DNA of 64,000 nucleotides from CBDCBA01 sp965214125 (GCA_965214125.1 CBDCBA010000035.1:62001-126000); one strand, 5' to 3'; shown: positions 41,226-49,763, counted from the stretch's first letter. Notes: generated by a model not told the origin, from the letters alone. Numbers and translations are program-made.

Positions 41226-42506
41226 TCACCATGGATGCACCGTTCCGTCCTCCAGCCGAACGACCGGCAGGTACGCCCGCTCGTACGCCAGCTTCCGCGC
41301 TGCCGACTCATCGACCGTGACGCCCAGCCCCGGCGTGGTGTCGATGTCCAGCACGCCGCCCTCGCACGTCACGCCGCCTTGGAAGACGGCCGCCGCCTCC
41401 TTGCCGGCGTCGCCGCGGCGGTGATCGACCCACTCCTGCACGCCAAAGTTCGGAATGGCCAGGTCGACGTGGACGTTCGCCGCGTGGCCGATCGGCGACA
41501 AGTCCGGCGGGCCGTGCCAGGCCGACTTCACCGCGAACGGCTCCGCGTGCGCTGCGAGCTTTCGCGCCGCCGTGATCCCGCCGATGTGGCCGAGGTCGCA
41601 CCGCAGGTAGTCGATCAGCCGCCCGTGAATCAGCGGCAAACACTGCTGAATATCGAACAACCCTTCGCCCAGCGCCAGCGGCGTCGTGCTGGCGGCGCGG
41701 ACTTGATCGAGGTGCGCCGCGAGCTCCGGGGCAACCGCGTCTTCCAGGAAGAACGGGCGATACGGCTCCAAATCCTTCGCCAGCCGGGCTGCCTGCGTCG
41801 GGGTCAGCCGGTGGTGAACATCGTGCAGCAGTTCGACCCCCTCCCCCACGGCATCGCGAATGGCAGCGAACATCGCGGGCACGTTGCGCAGGTACGTCGA
41901 CGGATCGAAGTTCCCCACGAACGGCAAGTCTCCCTGCACGAGTGGAAGCTGCGTCTCCTCCGGCGTGGCGGCCGTTCGCTTCGCTTGCGTTGGCGTCGGT
42001 GTCGACCCACGCGGCCGGTGCGGCGCCTCGCCGTACGCGCTGCCCTCGGCCGACTGCATCTGGATGCGGATGTGCGTGAACCCCTGCTCCCGATACGCCT
42101 TCACCTTCGTGACGAGGCCCGCGTGGTCGACGTCGCTCGCGTGGACGTACGGCGTGACGTAATCGCGGCAGCGCCCGCCGAGCAGTTGGTAGACCGGCTG
42201 GCCCGCCTCCTTGCCGAGGATGTCCCACAGCGCCATGTCCACGCCGGCCAGCGCCGAATTCTGCACCGGGCCGCCCCGCCAGTACGCGCCAACGTACAGC
42301 GCCTGCCACAAATGCTCGATCCGCAGCGGATCCTCGCCGACGAGCAGCGGCTTGAGGTGATCGTTCACGTAACTCGCGACGGCCAGTTCGCGCCCGTTCA
42401 ACGTCGCGTCGCCCCACCCGACAAGTCCTGTGTCGGTGGCGACCTTCACCAGCACAAAGTTCCGCCCCGGCCGCGTGACGATCGCCTCGACATCGGAGAT
42501 GCGCAT
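41226..42506 (-). CDS. manD: D-mannonate dehydratase-family protein (enolase superfamily)
   Basis: A 426-residue enolase-superfamily enzyme. The capping domain has NFVLVKVATDTGLVGWGDAT and ALYVGAYWRGGPVQNSALAG. The barrel has the metal-site set, including GVELLHDVHHRLTPTQAARL, PFFLEDAVAPEL and ALGEGLF. The ManD/RspA-type C-terminus is WHGPPDLSPIGHAANVHVDL followed by IPNFGVQEW. Characterised ManD members dehydrate D-mannonate to 2-keto-3-deoxygluconate, but many relatives have low or other activities. Transcribed alone. Confidence 0.88.
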   Translation of the reverse strand: MRISDVEAIVTRPGRNFVLVKVATDTGLVGWGDATLNGRELAVASYVNDHLKPLLVGEDPLRIEHLWQALYVGAYWRGGPVQNSALAGVDMALWDILGKEAGQPVYQLLGGRCRDYVTPYVHASDVDHAGLVTKVKAYREQGFTHIRIQMQSAEGSAYGEAPHRPRGSTPTPTQAKRTAATPEETQLPLVQGDLPFVGNFDPSTYLRNVPAMFAAIRDAVGEGVELLHDVHHRLTPTQAARLAKDLEPYRPFFLEDAVAPELAAHLDQVRAASTTPLALGEGLFDIQQCLPLIHGRLIDYLRCDLGHIGGITAARKLAAHAEPFAVKSAWHGPPDLSPIGHAANVHVDLAIPNFGVQEWVDHRRGDAGKEAAAVFQGGVTCEGGVLDIDTTPGLGVTVDESAARKLAYERAYLPVVRLEDGTVHPW

Positions 42507-42610
42507 CTGCGGCAGGCTACCACGTCGCGGAGCGGAGGGTGAACATGGCTTTGTGAACGCGGCTTTGCTTGTTCGCGCCGCGGAGGGGAGGCGTCTAGGG
42601 TAATCAACCT

Positions 42611-43792
42611 ATGTCGACTCCACTTGATCCGCGTGACCACCTTCGCCCGCTCGACCAGTCGCTGCTGAACGATCTGCTCGAGGCCGACGCCGCAAACGGG
42701 CCCTACCTCTCGCTCTATTTGCCGACCGAGAAGAAGGGGGCCGACACGCGCAAGAACGGCATCCGCTTCAAGAGCCTGCTCAAGAGCGCCCGCGACGAAC
42801 TCGCCAGCGGCTATGGCGACGAGGCGGGTAATCTCGTGGCCGGCCTCGAGGGCGTGGGCGAGGACAACCAGTTCTGGCAGCACCAAACGGCCGGGCTGGC
42901 CGTCTTCCAGGGCGGGGGCAAGACGTACTTCGTGCGGCTGGGCCGACCCGTCGAGGAGAAGGCCGCCGTTGCCGACAGTTTCCACGTCAAGCCGCTGGTC
43001 CGTTTGCTCCAGGACGCCAGCCGTTACCAGTTGCTGGCGGTGACGCAGAAGACGGTCACGCTCTACGAGGGTGACTTGGACTCTATCGCCGAGGTGCCGC
43101 TTCACGCCGATGTGCCCAACAGCGTGATCGACGCCCTCGGCGGGCAGGTGCGCGGCCACCTCAACGTCAACAGCTACGGCGGGATGGCCCACAGCGGCAT
43201 GTTCCACGGCCACCACGACAACTCCGACGACCGCGACAACGACCTCGATCGCTTCTTCCGGGCCGTCGACAAGGCCGTCTACGACTACCACGGCCGCGGG
43301 GGCGAGTTGCCGCTCTACTTCGCGGGCGTGACCGAGTACCACGACCGCTTTTTCAAAGCCAGCCACCACCCGCGGCTGGTGAAGGCCGGCCCGCGCGTAA
43401 ATCCGGACGCCGTCGAGGTCGACGAGGCCCGGCTGCTCGAGGAGATGCGCGACATTATCCGCCCCGCCTTCGAGAAGCAGGTGGCGGAGACGGTCGAGCA
43501 GTTCGGCACCGCAAAGGCGCAGCAGCAGGGCAGCGACGACGTGGCCAAGGTCGCCGAGGCCGCGGTCGCGGGGCGCGTGCAGACGCTGCTCGTCGACGCC
43601 GACAAAAGCGTGGGCGGCCGCATCGACCCCGAGACCGGCCAGTTCAAAAAGGCCGACGAGAACGACGCCGACGTCGACGACGTGCTCGACGACCTCGCCG
43701 AGCGCGTCCTCCGCACCGGCGGCAAGGTGCGCGTGCTTGCCGGCGAGAACTTCCCCAGCAGCACCGGCGTCGCGGCGATCTTCCGGTACTAG
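42611..43792 (+). CDS. baeRF-type protein (bacterial archaeo-eukaryotic release factor family)
   Basis: A 393-residue soluble protein. The start GPYLSLYLPTEKKGADTRKN followed by IRFKSLLKSARDEL, then FWQHQTAGLAVFQ, YQLLAVTQKTVTLYEGD, and a C-terminal RVRVLAGENFPSSTG-like end (read GKVRVLAGENF) fit the baeRF family-3 pattern. These are homologues of eukaryotic eRF1 middle domains proposed to act in ribosome-associated conflict or rescue. A GGQ-equivalent is not evident. A strong hairpin follows the stop. Family assignment is from memory of the pattern. Confidence 0.75.
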   Translation: MSTPLDPRDHLRPLDQSLLNDLLEADAANGPYLSLYLPTEKKGADTRKNGIRFKSLLKSARDELASGYGDEAGNLVAGLEGVGEDNQFWQHQTAGLAVFQGGGKTYFVRLGRPVEEKAAVADSFHVKPLVRLLQDASRYQLLAVTQKTVTLYEGDLDSIAEVPLHADVPNSVIDALGGQVRGHLNVNSYGGMAHSGMFHGHHDNSDDRDNDLDRFFRAVDKAVYDYHGRGGELPLYFAGVTEYHDRFFKASHHPRLVKAGPRVNPDAVEVDEARLLEEMRDIIRPAFEKQVAETVEQFGTAKAQQQGSDDVAKVAEAAVAGRVQTLLVDADKSVGGRIDPETGQFKKADENDADVDDVLDDLAERVLRTGGKVRVLAGENFPSSTGVAAIFRY

Positions 43793-43815
43793 CGCGACTA
43801 AAGTTGATTCGTAGC

Positions 43816-43852
43816 GGACCAAGCCGCGTTGCGTAGCAACGTGGCTTGGTCC
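43816..43852. terminator. Strong hairpin after the baeRF gene, family E-like REP
   Basis: GGACCAAGCCGCGTTGC and GCAACGTGGCTTGGTCC pair around GTA, 24 bases after the stop. The core GCGTTGC-GTA-GCAACG matches the family E hairpin. Probably both a REP and a terminator. Confidence 0.7.
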
Positions 43853-44220
43853 TGAGGCGGACGCTACGTTCAAGGTTCAACTGCTCTAGGTGGTACCGAC
43901 ATTTAGGCGCAGCGCGATGGGCCGAGTTCTCGCAGCATAGCCGCATGAGATGACGCCACGAGCTGGCCGACGAGCTGGCCGACGCGCAGTGGGAGCGGAT
44001 CTAGGACCTGCTGCCCGGCAAGGCCACCGACCCCGGCCGCACCGCCGCCGACAACCGCACCTTCGTCAACGCCTGCTATAGATGTGCTCAAGACCGGCGT
44101 GCCCTGGGCCGGTGGAGGGCTCGCCCTCCACCGACTCGCCCGAGCGCTTCGGCAAGCCCAACTCGATCTGGAAGCGCTACGACCGCTGGGCTGCGGCGGG
44201 CGTGTGGGAGCGGGTCGGGC

Positions 44221-44264
44221 GTGCGTTGGGCGTGCGTTGGGCGTGCGTTGGGCGTGCGTTGGGC
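44221..44264 (+). repeat. 11-bp tandem repeat (x4) in the transposase pseudogene
   Basis: GTGCGTTGGGC is repeated four times without change. It interrupts the conserved region after RYDRWAAAGVWERV. Confidence 0.9.
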
Positions 44265-44297
44265 GACACAGACCTGGCGGGCGGGGAGGACGAGGTG

Positions 44298-44401
44298 CAG
44301 CTCGACTCGACGAGCGTCAAGGCCAGCTCGACTCGACGAGCGTCAAGGCCAGCTCGACTCGACGAGCGTCAAGGCCAGCTCGACTCGACGAGCGTCAAGG
44401 C
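44298..44401 (+). repeat. 26-bp tandem repeat (x4) in the transposase pseudogene
   Basis: Unit CAGCTCGACTCGACGAGCGT plus CAAGGC, four identical copies. The three extra copies add 78 bases, so the frame returns to QLDSTSVKAHPT after rotating through all frames, none of which has a stop. Confidence 0.92.
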
Positions 44402-44446
44402 CCACCCGACGGCCTCGACCGGCCGCCGGTTGGCGGGCGAGAAAAA

Positions 44447-44500
44447 AGCGACGCCGACACGCGAAGCGACGCCGACACGCGAAGCGACGCCGACACGCGG
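44447..44500 (+). repeat. 18-bp tandem repeat (x3) in the transposase pseudogene
   Basis: AGCGACGCCGACACGCGA occurs three times (last base differs in the third), encoding repeated ATPTRE. A shorter 9-bp unit (GCGGCAGGC x3) is at 44706-44732. Confidence 0.88.
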
Positions 44501-45013
44501 CGGTGTCTTGGCCGCAGCCGCGGCGGGCTGACGACGAAGCTGCACGCGGCCGTCTGCGGCGTGACCGGCCGGCTGTTGAACCTGGCCGTCACACCCGGCC
44601 AGAAGGGCGACTGCCCGCAGGCGGCGGCGCTGCTGGAAGGCCTGCGGCCGCGGGACGTGCTGGCCGACGCCGCCTACGACAGCGACGCCCTGCGGGCCTT
44701 GATCCGCGGCAGGCGCGGCAGGCGCGGCAGGCGTGGCCGCGCCTGCATCAAGCCCAACCCGACCCGCAAGCGACGTCGCCGCTACGACCGCAGCCGGTAC
44801 AGGCGCCGCAACGGGATCGAGCGCGTCTTCCGCCGGATCAAGGCGTGCCGGCGGGTGGCGACGCGCCTGCGAGAAGAAGGCCGCCAACTTCGCTAGCTTC
44901 GTCTAGCTCGCGGCGGGGGTGACCGCGTGAGGCGAATGTCCGTGCTACCTAGAGCCGCTTGCGTCCTCTCATGCCGCTTGATTCGCGGCTACCACCGACC
45001 GTTGCTCTAGCTC

Positions 45014-45096
45014 CCAAACCGCGTTGCCACGCAACGCTGGTCCGCGGACGGAAGCCTCCATCCGCCTCCGCCAGCATCGCGTGGCAACGAGGTTTG
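45014..45096. repeat. REPIN-like inverted repeat, family E, copy 2
   Basis: CCAAACCGCGTTGCCACGC... faces ...GCGTGGCAACGAGGTTTG over 83 bases. The left arm is identical to 16414-16442 except one base. It lies between the IS remnant and the rhodanese gene. Confidence 0.88.
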
Positions 45097-45186
45097 CTTT
45101 CACGTTTGCGCTGTCCCGGCTACGCGGTTGACTCGTCGCCTGATGATGGGCTACGGTTAAAACCCACAAACCCGTAGGAGTTATCC

Positions 45187-46191
45187 ATGTTCAAGCCGAT
45201 CCTCTCGTTCTCCCTGCTCGCCGCCGCCCTGCTTGCTGCTGGGTGTGATCGATCCGCCGACGTGCAGGCGACCAATGCCACGCTTGAAGTGGCCGCCCAC
45301 GCTCCCGCGAACACGAGCGGCTTTGACACGTTCGTCACCGCCGCTGAGCTGGAGCAACTGCGCGAGGCGACGCCGGAGTTGGTTGTCGTCGATGTCCGCT
45401 CGTCAGACGAATACGCCGCGGGGCACATTCCTGACGCCATCAACCTGCCGGGCGAAACTCTGCGGACCGGCAAGGCAAAGCCAGGCGAGGGCGACTCGCA
45501 GTACGTCTTCCGCCTGCCGGACGGCTCGCCCGACGTGCTCCGCTACGAGCGCCTCCTCGGCGACGCCGGCTTGACCCGCGACACGCCCGTCGTGCTTTAC
45601 GGCAACCACGGCGGCAAGGGCGACGGCACCGTTCCCGCGATGCTGCTCGACTGGCTCGGCCACGACAACGTTCGTTTCCTCGACGGCATCGGCATGACCG
45701 AATGGGCGAAGATCGACGGCCCCATCGAATCGCAGCCGAACACCCTGCCGCCCGCGCGGTACGAGGCGTCGCCGCGCGAAGGCTTCGTCTGGACGGTGGA
45801 TGACGTTGTCGCCGGCGTCGAGTCGGGTGCTCCGCTGTTCTACGACACGCGGTCGCTCGCGGAGTTCGAGGGAACGGAGCTGCGTGACAATGCCCGCGGC
45901 GGCCGCATTCCTGGGGCGGTTCACGCCGACTACGCCGAACTGCTCGACGCCGACAAGACGCTCAAGCCGCGCGAGGAGATTGAAGCCCTGTTCGCCGCCC
46001 ACGGCCTGCCGGCGGCCAAGGCGGCGAACCGCCCGATCGTGCTCTACTGCCAGACGAGCACGCGCGTGAGCCTCCCCTACCTGCTCCTGCGCGACCTGGG
46101 CTACGAGAACATCGTCGTCTACGACGCAAGCTGGCACGAGTACGGCAACCGCCCCGACACCCCCATCGAAACCAACACCCCGTCCCGCTAA
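45187..46191 (+). CDS. Two-domain rhodanese (sulfurtransferase) lipoprotein
   Basis: A 334-residue protein with a lipobox signal (FSLLAAALLAAGC, Cys20), so anchored in the envelope. The first rhodanese domain (~48-185) has VVVDVRSSDEYAAGHIPDAI but no cysteine at the active loop (NHGGKGDG). The second (~200-320) has FYDTRSLAEFEG and a catalytic-type loop LYCQTSTRVSLPYL with Cys near residue 281. This inactive/active pairing is usual in thiosulfate or 3-mercaptopyruvate sulfurtransferases. GTAGGAG precedes the ATG. The substrate is unknown. Confidence 0.9.
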   Translation: MFKPILSFSLLAAALLAAGCDRSADVQATNATLEVAAHAPANTSGFDTFVTAAELEQLREATPELVVVDVRSSDEYAAGHIPDAINLPGETLRTGKAKPGEGDSQYVFRLPDGSPDVLRYERLLGDAGLTRDTPVVLYGNHGGKGDGTVPAMLLDWLGHDNVRFLDGIGMTEWAKIDGPIESQPNTLPPARYEASPREGFVWTVDDVVAGVESGAPLFYDTRSLAEFEGTELRDNARGGRIPGAVHADYAELLDADKTLKPREEIEALFAAHGLPAAKAANRPIVLYCQTSTRVSLPYLLLRDLGYENIVVYDASWHEYGNRPDTPIETNTPSR

Positions 46192-46258
46192 CAACCGTTC
46201 CCCACTCACACGAGTTCCCCCAACGAGCGAGCAGCGTTCAACCACCTCGACCCTTCCC

Positions 46259-46448
46259 GAGCAACTCGACTCTCCCCGAGCAACTCGACTCTCCCCGAGC
46301 AACTCGACTCTCCCCGAGCAACTCGACTCTCCCCGAGCAACTCGACTCTCCCCGAGCAACTCGACTCTCCCCGAGCAACTCGACTCTCCCCGAGCAACTC
46401 GACTCTCCCCGAATGACTTGACTCTCCCCGAATGACTTGACTCTCCCC
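46259..46448. repeat. 19-bp tandem repeat array (10 units) upstream of purH
   Basis: GAGCAACTCGACTCTCCCC occurs eight times without change (46259-46410), then GAATGACTTGACTCTCCCC twice (46411-46448). A single family D REP arm follows. There are no spacers, so it is not CRISPR. The array lies 67 bases before the purH start. Confidence 0.95.
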
Positions 46449-46477
46449 GAACGCCCAGTCGCTTTGCGGCTGGGCTC
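46446..46477. repeat. Single REP arm, family D
   Basis: CCGAACGCCCAGTCGCTTTG followed by CGGCTGGG matches the left arm of 13864-13957; there is no opposite arm nearby. It creates a false N-terminal extension of purH. Confidence 0.8.
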
Positions 46478-46514
46478 TCTCGTGCGAGGACCCAAACTCC
46501 CCTACCCTTCGCGC

Positions 46515-48107
46515 GTGCCCGACGCCCCCAACCTCGTCCCCGTCAAGCGCGCCCTGCTGAGCGTGAGCGACAAGACCGGCCTCGCCGACTTCGCCCGCGC
46601 CCTGCACACCGAGTTCGGCGTCGAACTCCTCAGCACCGGCGGCACCGCCCAGACCCTGCGCGACGCCGGCCTGCCCGTGACGGACGTGAGCGACGTCACC
46701 GGCTTCCCCGAAATGATGGACGGCCGCGTGAAGACGCTGCACCCCAAGGTCCACGGCGCCCTCCTCGGCCGCCTGCCGGAAGATGAGGCCGTGATGGCCG
46801 AGCACGGCATCGAGCCGATCGACCTGGTCGTCGTGAACCTGTACCCCTTTGAGCAGACGGTCGCCAAGCCGGACGTGACGTACGAAGAGGCCATCGAGAA
46901 CATCGACATCGGCGGCCCGAGCATGCTGAGGTCGGCGGCGAAGAACCACGCGCGGGTGTTGGTAACCACCCGACCGGATCAGTACGAGTCTCACCTCGAA
47001 GATCTGCGCGAGAACGGTGGCCGGTCGAGCCGTGTGCTGCGCAAGGGTGCTGCATTTGCCGCCTTCACACTCACGCACGATTACGACTTCGCGATCAAGC
47101 GCTTTCTTGATCCAGATCAAAGTGATCGGTTCCGCGAAGACGGCTCGCTCGCCTTCCTGCCACACGTGGATCTGCGCTACGGCGAGAACCCTCACCAGAC
47201 GGCGAGACTCGACCCGCTTCCTTGGAAGCCCGACGAAGCCAGCGTCGCCCACGCCACACAGCACCACGGGAAGGATCTCGGATACATCAACCTGCTCGAC
47301 GCCGACGCGGCGCTCAATGTGGTGAAGGAATGGTCCGGCCACGGCAGCGCATCGGCGTGCAGCATCGTGAAGCACGCGACGCCTTGCGGCGTCGGCATTG
47401 GCCAGAACGTCGCTGAGGCGTTCAAGCGGGCGTACGGGAGTGACCCGCTCGCCGCGTTCGGAGGAGTGCTGGCGGTGAATCACCCAATCGACGAGGCGGC
47501 CGCACGGGCGATGGTCGACGGGCAGAAGTTCCTTGAAGTCATCGTCGCCCCACGCTTCGACGATGCCGCCCTCGCCCTGCTGAAGGACCGCTGGGCGAAC
47601 GTCCGCCTGCTCGAAGTCGGGCCGATGCTCACGCACGGCGGCGAGAAGGAGAGCGACTGGAGTCATCACATCGTCGGCGGCCGCCTCGTACAGCAACGCG
47701 ACCTCGTCGGCGTGATCGAGGACGAATGGAAGGTTGTCAGCAAGCGTCAACCCACCGACACCGAACTGGCGGCCCTCAGGTTCAACTGGCTCGCCTGCAA
47801 GCACGTCAAGAGCAACGCCGTCGTCATCGGCGGCGAGCACGGCACCTACGGCATCGGCGGCGGGCAGGTCGATCGCGTCGCCGCCGCCGAGCAGGCGGTG
47901 AAGAAGGCGGGCGAGCGGGTGAAAGGTGCCGTCGCGGCGAGTGATGCGTTCTTCCCCTTCCCCGACGGCCCCGCCGCCCTGCTCGACGCGGGCGTGACGG
48001 CCATCGTTCAACCCGGCGGCAGCAAGCGCGACCAGGAGACGATCGACCTCGTCAACGAGCGCGGCGCCGCCATGATCTTCACCGGTCGGCGGCACTTTCG
48101 GCACTGA
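46515..48107 (+). CDS. purH: Bifunctional AICAR transformylase / IMP cyclohydrolase
   Basis: PurH performs the last two steps of IMP synthesis. The N-terminal MGS-like cyclohydrolase domain (~1-200) reads RALLSVSDKTGLADFARALH, ELLSTGGTAQTL, GRVKTLHPKVHGALLG and VVNLYPFEQTVA. The AICARFT domain has LRYGENPHQTARLD, SIVKHATPCGVGIG with the catalytic Lys-His pair, AFGGVLAVNHPID, GGGQVDRVAAAEQA and ASDAFFPFPDGPAALLDAGV. The 530-residue length is normal. GTG 46515 is chosen because the upstream frame reads through a REP arm and tandem repeats. Confidence 0.97.
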   Translation: MPDAPNLVPVKRALLSVSDKTGLADFARALHTEFGVELLSTGGTAQTLRDAGLPVTDVSDVTGFPEMMDGRVKTLHPKVHGALLGRLPEDEAVMAEHGIEPIDLVVVNLYPFEQTVAKPDVTYEEAIENIDIGGPSMLRSAAKNHARVLVTTRPDQYESHLEDLRENGGRSSRVLRKGAAFAAFTLTHDYDFAIKRFLDPDQSDRFREDGSLAFLPHVDLRYGENPHQTARLDPLPWKPDEASVAHATQHHGKDLGYINLLDADAALNVVKEWSGHGSASACSIVKHATPCGVGIGQNVAEAFKRAYGSDPLAAFGGVLAVNHPIDEAAARAMVDGQKFLEVIVAPRFDDAALALLKDRWANVRLLEVGPMLTHGGEKESDWSHHIVGGRLVQQRDLVGVIEDEWKVVSKRQPTDTELAALRFNWLACKHVKSNAVVIGGEHGTYGIGGGQVDRVAAAEQAVKKAGERVKGAVAASDAFFPFPDGPAALLDAGVTAIVQPGGSKRDQETIDLVNERGAAMIFTGRRHFRH

Positions 48108-48109
48108 CA

Positions 48110-48143
48110 CAAACGGCCGCCCGCGGGTGCGGGCGGCCGTTTG
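48110..48143. terminator. Bidirectional terminator between purH and the thioredoxin-TPR gene
   Basis: CAAACGGCCGCCCGC and GCGGGCGGCCGTTTG form a perfect 15-bp stem around GGGT. It lies between two convergent genes and probably serves both; A/T at the stem ends helps form short U tracts. Confidence 0.8.
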
Positions 48144-48170
48144 AATACGGATGATGTCGCGGGCGATCGA

Positions 48171-49271
48171 CTACATCGCCTCACCTTGGTATTCGCGCAT
48201 CGTCTCCTGAAGCTGGCGCTTCAGTTCCGGCGTCTCGACCAGATCAATCGCCTGCTGTTGCAGTTCGGCGGCCTTCGCGACGTCGCCCTTGAGGAAATGG
48301 ACCCGCGCCAGCGTGTCGATGCCGGCCGACCGCGTGTCGCCGTCCTCCTTCTCCGACAGCTTCACCGACTTCTCGGCCGCCTTCATGGCGACGTCGAGGT
48401 CCTGCTGCTTGACGGGCGAGTCGGGCATCACGATCATCCACGCCATCTCGTTGAGCATCGCAGGATCCTCGGACTTCTCGATGATCGGCCCCGCCATCGC
48501 GTAGGCATCGTCGTACTTCTCGGCCTCGAGCAGGATGTTGAACTTGGCGACCTCGATCTGCCCCGCCATCTGCGGGTTCATCTCCGCGTACTGGTCGAGC
48601 AGCTTCACGGCCTTGTCCGTCTCGCCGGCCTGCATCGCCTGGCTGATCTGCATGCCGAGCTGCTCGGTCTTCTTCGCCTTTTCGGCCTCCGCCTTTGCGT
48701 CGAAGTTCCCGGCGAGCACCTTCTCGAGCGGGCCGTCCATCGACATCGGGTGGCCGATCCATGCGATCTTGCCCTCGCGGTCGATGATGAACGACGCCGG
48801 GATGCCGTTCTGCCCCGCCGCACGCATCCACTGCTCGGCCATCTTGCCGCCGTCGTCGTAGGCGACGCGGTAGCCCATCTTGTCGCCCATGTTCTCCACG
48901 AACGGTTTGACGGCGGCCTCGTCGTTTTCCCAAACATTCTGCCCAATGACGATCAATCCGTCGTCCTTGTACTTCTCCTGCAGCTCGGTGACGTGCGGGA
49001 TCGCGGCGATGCAGGGACCGCACCAGGTGGCCCAGAACTCCATAACGTAGACCTTGCCCTTCTCGAACTCCTTCACGGGCTCGCCCTTCACGTACTCGCC
49101 GTTAACGAGCGGCGGCGCGGGATCGCCGACCTTGACGGTCGCCTCCTGCTGAACCACGGCGGCGGCGTTGGCGGTGGCGGGAACCGCCAATGGGGCGGCC
49201 AAAGCCATCGCGGCCACAGCGGCGGCGGCGGTGAGGCAAACAGATGTACGACGGGTGTGGCGTTGTGGCAT
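48171..49271 (-). CDS. TlpA-like thioredoxin with C-terminal TPR-type helices, exported
   Basis: A 366-residue protein. The signal peptide (RRTSVCLTAAAAVAAMALAA, cut near ATANAAAV) exports it. The thioredoxin domain (~45-185) has VYVMEFWATWCGPCIAAIPH with CxxC and the cis-Pro loop GIPASFIIDREGKIAWIGHP. The remaining ~180 residues are helical repeats (KAVKLLDQYAEMNPQMAGQI, YDDAYAMAGPIIEKSEDPAM, DTLARVHFLKGDVAKAAELQ) fitting TPRs. It probably reduces envelope disulfides or cytochrome c haem-site cysteines. The ATG is at 49269-49271. Confidence 0.9.
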   Translation of the reverse strand: MPQRHTRRTSVCLTAAAAVAAMALAAPLAVPATANAAAVVQQEATVKVGDPAPPLVNGEYVKGEPVKEFEKGKVYVMEFWATWCGPCIAAIPHVTELQEKYKDDGLIVIGQNVWENDEAAVKPFVENMGDKMGYRVAYDDGGKMAEQWMRAAGQNGIPASFIIDREGKIAWIGHPMSMDGPLEKVLAGNFDAKAEAEKAKKTEQLGMQISQAMQAGETDKAVKLLDQYAEMNPQMAGQIEVAKFNILLEAEKYDDAYAMAGPIIEKSEDPAMLNEMAWMIVMPDSPVKQQDLDVAMKAAEKSVKLSEKEDGDTRSAGIDTLARVHFLKGDVAKAAELQQQAIDLVETPELKRQLQETMREYQGEAM

Positions 49272-49419
49272 GCGATGCTCCGGCGGTTTCGAGGTGTGGG
49301 ACGAGCGACACGTTCCAAATGTGCTGGGAACGCGGCTGTCCAATAACGTAGCGAAACGGCGACGAATCGGCAACTCGATCTGCTAGTTGGCAAACAGACG
49401 ATCGCACGCATCAATGGAG

Positions 49420-49516
49420 CTCGCAGCCACCGCGTCTGCTGTAGGTTGGGCACGGCCCATCTCTGAATCGGGATTGTGGGCCGTGTCCACCCTACGGCAG
49501 ACGCGGTGGCTGCGAG
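49420..49516. repeat. REPIN-like inverted repeat, family F, copy 2 with extended arms
   Basis: Arms of about 41 bases: CTCGCAGCCACCGCGTCTGC... faces ...GCAGACGCGGTGGCTGCGAG. The inner part is the family F hairpin (GTAGGTTGGGCACGGCCCAT). It is the longest perfect-arm element in the window. Confidence 0.9.
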
Positions 49517-49574
49517 CCACATTCAACCGCTCTCGACGTGTCGCAACCGAGGGTTCTGCGGCTGTATGCTGATT

Positions 49575-49588
49575 GCTCCACGTGGAGC
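49575..49588. promoter_or_regulatory. parS-like site 1
   Basis: GCTCCACGTGGAGC, a perfect 14-bp palindrome sharing the CACGTG core of parS. It is 1.6 kb from the parB start. Confidence 0.55.
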
Positions 49589-49680
49589 CAGTTCAAGCCG
49601 TTTCTCGAAGCTTACTGCGGTGTCTCACGATGCTGTTCATGCCACTTGACTCGAGCAACGTCCAGTCCACGGGATGGCAC

Positions 49681-49763
49681 GGTGGCACGGGTCGCGTATG
49701 CGAGATCCGTGTCAGGTTGTCCGCTTGGCCAACACGGGTCTCGCCGACGCGACCCGTGCCACC
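49681..49763. repeat. REPIN-like inverted repeat, family H, copy 1
   Basis: GGTGGCACGGGTCGCGTATG... faces ...GCCGACGCGACCCGTGCCACC over 83 bases. Copy 2 is at 60826-60907. Confidence 0.88.

Larger units (their letters stand above)
43945..44930 (+). pseudogene. IS5-type DDE transposase, broken by stops, frameshifts and tandem duplications
   Basis: Reading across frames gives a recognisable IS5-family transposase: LADAQWERI then a stop then DLLPGKATDPGRTAADNRTF, LKTGVPWA, ERFGKPNSIWKRYDRWAAAG, VQLDSTSVKAHPTASTGRR, GRSRGGLTTKLHAAVCGVTG, PGQKGDCPQAAALLEGLRP, DVLADAAYDSDALRALIRG, and RRNGIERVFRRIKACRRVAT before a frameshift and stop. Damage includes an amber stop at the start, frameshifts near 44078 and 44860, a 22-base hairpin insertion at 44111-44132, and at least four tandem-repeat expansions. 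It cannot encode an active enzyme. Confidence 0.88.
43883..44955 (+). mobile_element. Decayed IS5-family (IS427-like) insertion sequence with terminal inverted repeats
   Basis: Left end GCTCTAGGTGGTACCGACATT (43883-43903, first 20 bases quoted loosely) and right end 44935-44955 match as inverted repeats with 3 mismatches in 21. They bracket a broken DDE transposase. The length of 1073 is more than the ~850 expected for the group because of internal tandem duplications. No clear target duplication was found. Confidence 0.8.

Noticed and set aside
44084..44922. Intact transposase in one of three overlapping frames
   Set aside because: No single frame carries all conserved blocks; stops and frameshifts break it, so it is treated as a pseudogene.
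46259..46448. Possible CRISPR array
   Set aside because: Units are directly adjacent 19-mers with no unique spacers and no cas genes nearby; it is a simple tandem array.
46206..48110. 634-codon open frame opposite purH with 19-residue repeats
   Set aside because: It is the reverse shadow of purH plus the tandem array; purH shows clear family motifs on the other strand.
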